DNA from: Candidatus Pullichristensenella stercoripullorum
GTDB taxonomy: Bacteria > Bacillota > Clostridia > Christensenellales > Aristaeellaceae
Length of the DNA: 9,013 nt
Direction: 5' to 3'
Assembly: GCA_018712885.1 (NCBI GenBank)
Contig: DVGE01000320.1
Location: 1 to 9,013 of the forward strand
Shown piece after piece: positions 6,845 through 9,013 of this stretch. Within the stretch, counting starts at the first letter, position 1; each line of letters opens with the position of its first letter. The notes below the pieces were generated by a model. It was not told the DNA's origin. It made no database searches and worked only from the letters and a program-made list of their open reading frames with translations. Position numbers and translations under genes: made by a program.

Positions 6845-8377
6845 GAAAAACAGCTCATTCTCGAGACCCGAAACGTCCAGAAGACCTTTCCGGGCGTCAG
6901 AGCGCTCAAAAATATCAACCTGAAATTCTACGCCGGCGAGATCCACGCGCTGATCGGTGAGAACGGCGCGGGCAAGTCCACGCTGATGAACGTCATTTCC
7001 GGCGTGTACCCACCGGACAAGGGCTCGGAGATCTTCTACAAAGGCGAAAAAGTGGAATTCACCAGCACGGCGGATTCCACCGCCCGCGGCATCGCCATGA
7101 TCCATCAGGAAAACTCCCTGGTGCAGCATCTGACGGTGTATGAGAACATCTTCCTCGGGCATTTCGAAAAGAAGGGCCTGTTCGTCGACAAAAAAGCGAT
7201 GATGCAGGCTTCGCGGGAACTGCTGGATCGGTTGAAGATCTCGCATATCAGCGTGACTTCCTACGTCAAGGATCTGAGCGCGTCGGAAAAGCAGCTCATC
7301 GAGATCGCCAAGGCGCTCAGCCAGAAGACCGAATTGATCATCATGGACGAGCCGACCGCCGCGCTGACTGTCCGCGAAACGAAGATCCTCATGGACATCA
7401 TCCGCGAATTGAAGCGGCAAAACGTGGCCGTGGTGTTTATCTCCCACCATCTGGAGGAGCTGTTTGAGATCGCCGACGTCTGTTCCGTGCTGCGCGACGG
7501 CGAACATATCGGTACTTTCTCCATCAGCGAGATCGACATCCCCAAACTGATCACGCTGATGGTGGGCCGCAAGCTCGACAGCAACGTGCCCGCCAAGACG
7601 CCGGAGGAGATCGCGCGCCGGGCGAAGACGAAGAACAACAAGGTCGTGCTCGAAGCCCGCAACATCTGCCGCAGCGGAAAGGTGGAAAACGCCAGTTTCT
7701 GCGTCCACGAGGGCGAGATCCTCGGCTTTGCCGGGCTGGTGGGCTCCGGCCGCACCGAACTGATGGAGTGCATCTACGGCTATGCGCGCATGCAGTCCGG
7801 CGAGGTCTTGCTGGATGGCAAGCCGGTCCGCATCGGCACCTCGCGCCGGGCGGTCGCCCACGGCATGGGCATGGTGTCTGAGGACAGAAAGCTCAACGGC
7901 ATCCTTGCCAAACACTCCGTGCGCGACAACATCAACTCCGCCAGCTGGCGCAAGCTCGCTTCCGGGCAGTTCCTCAGCCGGGGAAAGGAAGCCCGCAACG
8001 CCCAGAAGTACATCGAAGATCTCAACGTCAAGACCGCCTCGCAGGAGACGAAGATCAGCGCGCTCTCCGGCGGCAACCAGCAAAAGGCCCTGCTTGGGCG
8101 CATGCTCTCGATCCGCCCGCGCATCCTCATCCTCGACGAGCCGACCCATGGCATCGACGTGGGCGCCAAGAACGAATTCTACCGCATCATCAACGAATTG
8201 GCGGATTCAGGCATCAGCATCATCCTCATCTCCTCGGAGCTGCCGGAGCTGATCAGCCTCAGCCACCGCATGATGGTGATGTACGAGGGGCACATCCAGG
8301 GCAGCCTGGAATTCGCGGATTTCGATCAGGAGCGGATCATGAACCTCGCCTCTGGCGTGAGCCGGGAAGCCGTTTGA
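6842..8377 (+). CDS. Double-domain sugar ABC transporter ATP-binding protein, RbsA/MglA-like
   Basis: This cytoplasmic ATPase drives the CUT2 importer; two nucleotide-binding domains are fused in one chain of 511 residues, the usual length. Domain 1: Walker A GENGAGKST (39-47), Q-loop IHQEN (Gln 89), signature LSASEKQ (145-151), Walker B LIIMDEPTAAL (165-175), H-loop SHH (201-203). Domain 2: degenerate P-loop GLVGSGRTEL (298-307) with Arg in place of the Walker Lys, signature LSGGNQQKALLGR (408-420), Walker B ILILDEPTHGIDVGAK (428-443), and Ser-Ser instead of the H-loop His. This asymmetry is normal in the RbsA family, where one site is catalytically weak. It starts with TTG after a strong ribosome binding site, 34 bp beyond the permease stop, and lies 80 bp ahead of the binding-protein gene. 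The transported substrate cannot be deduced from an ATPase. Confidence 0.95.
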   Translation: MEKQLILETRNVQKTFPGVRALKNINLKFYAGEIHALIGENGAGKSTLMNVISGVYPPDKGSEIFYKGEKVEFTSTADSTARGIAMIHQENSLVQHLTVYENIFLGHFEKKGLFVDKKAMMQASRELLDRLKISHISVTSYVKDLSASEKQLIEIAKALSQKTELIIMDEPTAALTVRETKILMDIIRELKRQNVAVVFISHHLEELFEIADVCSVLRDGEHIGTFSISEIDIPKLITLMVGRKLDSNVPAKTPEEIARRAKTKNNKVVLEARNICRSGKVENASFCVHEGEILGFAGLVGSGRTELMECIYGYARMQSGEVLLDGKPVRIGTSRRAVAHGMGMVSEDRKLNGILAKHSVRDNINSASWRKLASGQFLSRGKEARNAQKYIEDLNVKTASQETKISALSGGNQQKALLGRMLSIRPRILILDEPTHGIDVGAKNEFYRIINELADSGISIILISSELPELISLSHRMMVMYEGHIQGSLEFADFDQERIMNLASGVSREAV

Positions 8378-8423
8378 GCGTTTTTGTGCGCTGGGCGGGA
8401 CGACAAGGCGCCCTGCGCTCAAA
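8373..8423 (+). other. Intercistronic stem-loop between the ATPase and binding-protein genes
   Basis: TTTGAGCG (8373-8380) is perfectly complementary to CGCTCAAA (8416-8423), and GGGCG (8393-8397) to CGCCC (8409-8413), giving a two-tier hairpin that includes the ATPase stop codon. In an alternative inner fold, GCGC (8388-8391) pairs with GCGC (8415-8418) across a T-T mismatch; it competes with the outer stem. No T-tract follows, so this is not a standard terminator. Such elements often protect or separate the highly expressed binding-protein message. That role is inferred here. Confidence 0.5.
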
Positions 8424-8457
8424 ATAGGAACCCCATAATAAAAAGGAGGAAAACCCA

Positions 8458-9013
8458 ATGAAGAAGATCCTTGCCATCCTCATGGTACTCGCAATGATGT
8501 TTGCGGTTACCGCCGTCGCCGAAGAGATCCCGCTGCCCGCCGAGGGAGACATCGCGGCTGTGCAGGCCTCCGAAGAACCGATCCTCATCTACTTCCTCTC
8601 CTACTCCAACAACCCCTTCTGGGATCAGATCAACGAGGGCCTTGCGGCCGCCATCGAGTACTTCGGCAACTTCAACTGCACCATCTCCCCCGTGGACATG
8701 GGCGCTGAGGCCGATGGCCGCACGCTGTCTGACTACATCGAGACCCTGATGCTCGATGAGCCCGATGGCATCGTCTGCTGCCCGATGTCTGACGGCACTG
8801 AGGCCTATGTCGACAAGGCCGTGGAAGCCGGCATCACCGTGGTGACCTACCTGAGCGAGTCCAGCAACCAGGGCGATACCCGCATCGCTTTCTCCGGTTC
8901 TGACGCCACCGCCGGCGGCCAGGCTGCTGCCCAGGCGATCGCGGACTTCACCGGCGGCGAAGGCACCGTGGGCATCATCACCGGTTACCTGACCATGAAC
9001 CAGCACGAGGAGC
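8458..9013 (+). CDS. Sugar-binding protein of the CUT2 ABC transporter, partial (C-terminus off the right edge)
   Basis: This is an exported receptor that captures the substrate and delivers it to the permease. The visible 185 residues start with a signal peptide: MKK, hydrophobic core ILAILMVLAMMFAVTAV, and a signal peptidase I site after AVA at residue 21. An Ala/Glu-rich linker follows (about 22-40), then a type-1 periplasmic-binding fold. The family's NNPFWDQINEGLAAAIEYFG lies at about 51-70, and EPDGIVCCPMSD, AVEAGITVVTYL and FTGGEGTVGIITG come later. There is no Cys near the cleavage site, hence no lipobox, which is unusual if the host is a monoderm Gram-positive. The ATG has AAAAGGAGG 8 nt upstream, the strongest ribosome binding site here, in line with high expression. 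The rest of the protein, including the second lobe, is outside the window. Confidence 0.93.
   Translation, partial: MKKILAILMVLAMMFAVTAVAEEIPLPAEGDIAAVQASEEPILIYFLSYSNNPFWDQINEGLAAAIEYFGNFNCTISPVDMGAEADGRTLSDYIETLMLDEPDGIVCCPMSDGTEAYVDKAVEAGITVVTYLSESSNQGDTRIAFSGSDATAGGQAAAQAIADFTGGEGTVGIITGYLTMNQHEE

Noticed and set aside
6800..8149. A 449-codon open frame on the minus strand opposite the ABC ATPase gene
   Set aside because: It lies antiparallel to a gene with complete Walker and signature motifs, has low-complexity composition rich in Asp, His, Ala and Arg, and matches no family. It is a shadow of GC-rich codon usage.

Overview
The window looks like chromosomal DNA from a GC-rich member of the Bacillota, probably a Clostridia-like lineage. 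This is inferred from AAGGAGG-type ribosome binding sites ahead of most genes, a sigma factor of SigA size, and a dnaG-rpoD gene pair. No phylogenetic test could be run, so the assignment is provisional. The DNA is almost fully coding and shows no RNA gene, insertion sequence or CRISPR array.

Left part, minus strand (1-3668): transcription runs leftward through an IclR-family regulator, then dnaG (primase), then rpoD (housekeeping sigma factor). rpoD is cut by the left edge just before its region 4.2. dnaG and rpoD lie 40 bp apart and form the conserved macromolecular-synthesis pair. The IclR gene lies 181 bp upstream of dnaG and may end at a weak terminator-like hairpin.

Centre (3669-4011): this is an AT-rich divergent control region. 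It holds a perfect sigma-A promoter facing right, a good promoter facing left, and two copies of a dyad sharing the 13-bp core TTCCACGATGTGG. One copy is a perfect 19-bp palindrome just downstream of the rightward start point. The other lies over the spacer and -10 of the regulator's own promoter. This is the layout expected of an autoregulated IclR repressor controlling a divergent catabolic operon.

Right part, plus strand (4012-9013): eda-like KDPG aldolase, kdgK-like 2-keto-3-deoxygluconate kinase, then a ribose-type (CUT2) ABC transporter made of permease, double-domain ATPase and substrate-binding protein. The binding protein is cut by the right edge. Kinase and aldolase together turn 2-keto-3-deoxygluconate (KDG) into pyruvate and glyceraldehyde-3-phosphate. 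No isomerase, dehydrogenase or dehydratase lies between the regulator and the transporter. The simplest reading is that the transporter imports KDG itself or a closely related sugar acid, with the IclR protein sensing the substrate or KDG. That transporter-substrate link is the least conventional element here and is an inference from gene order.
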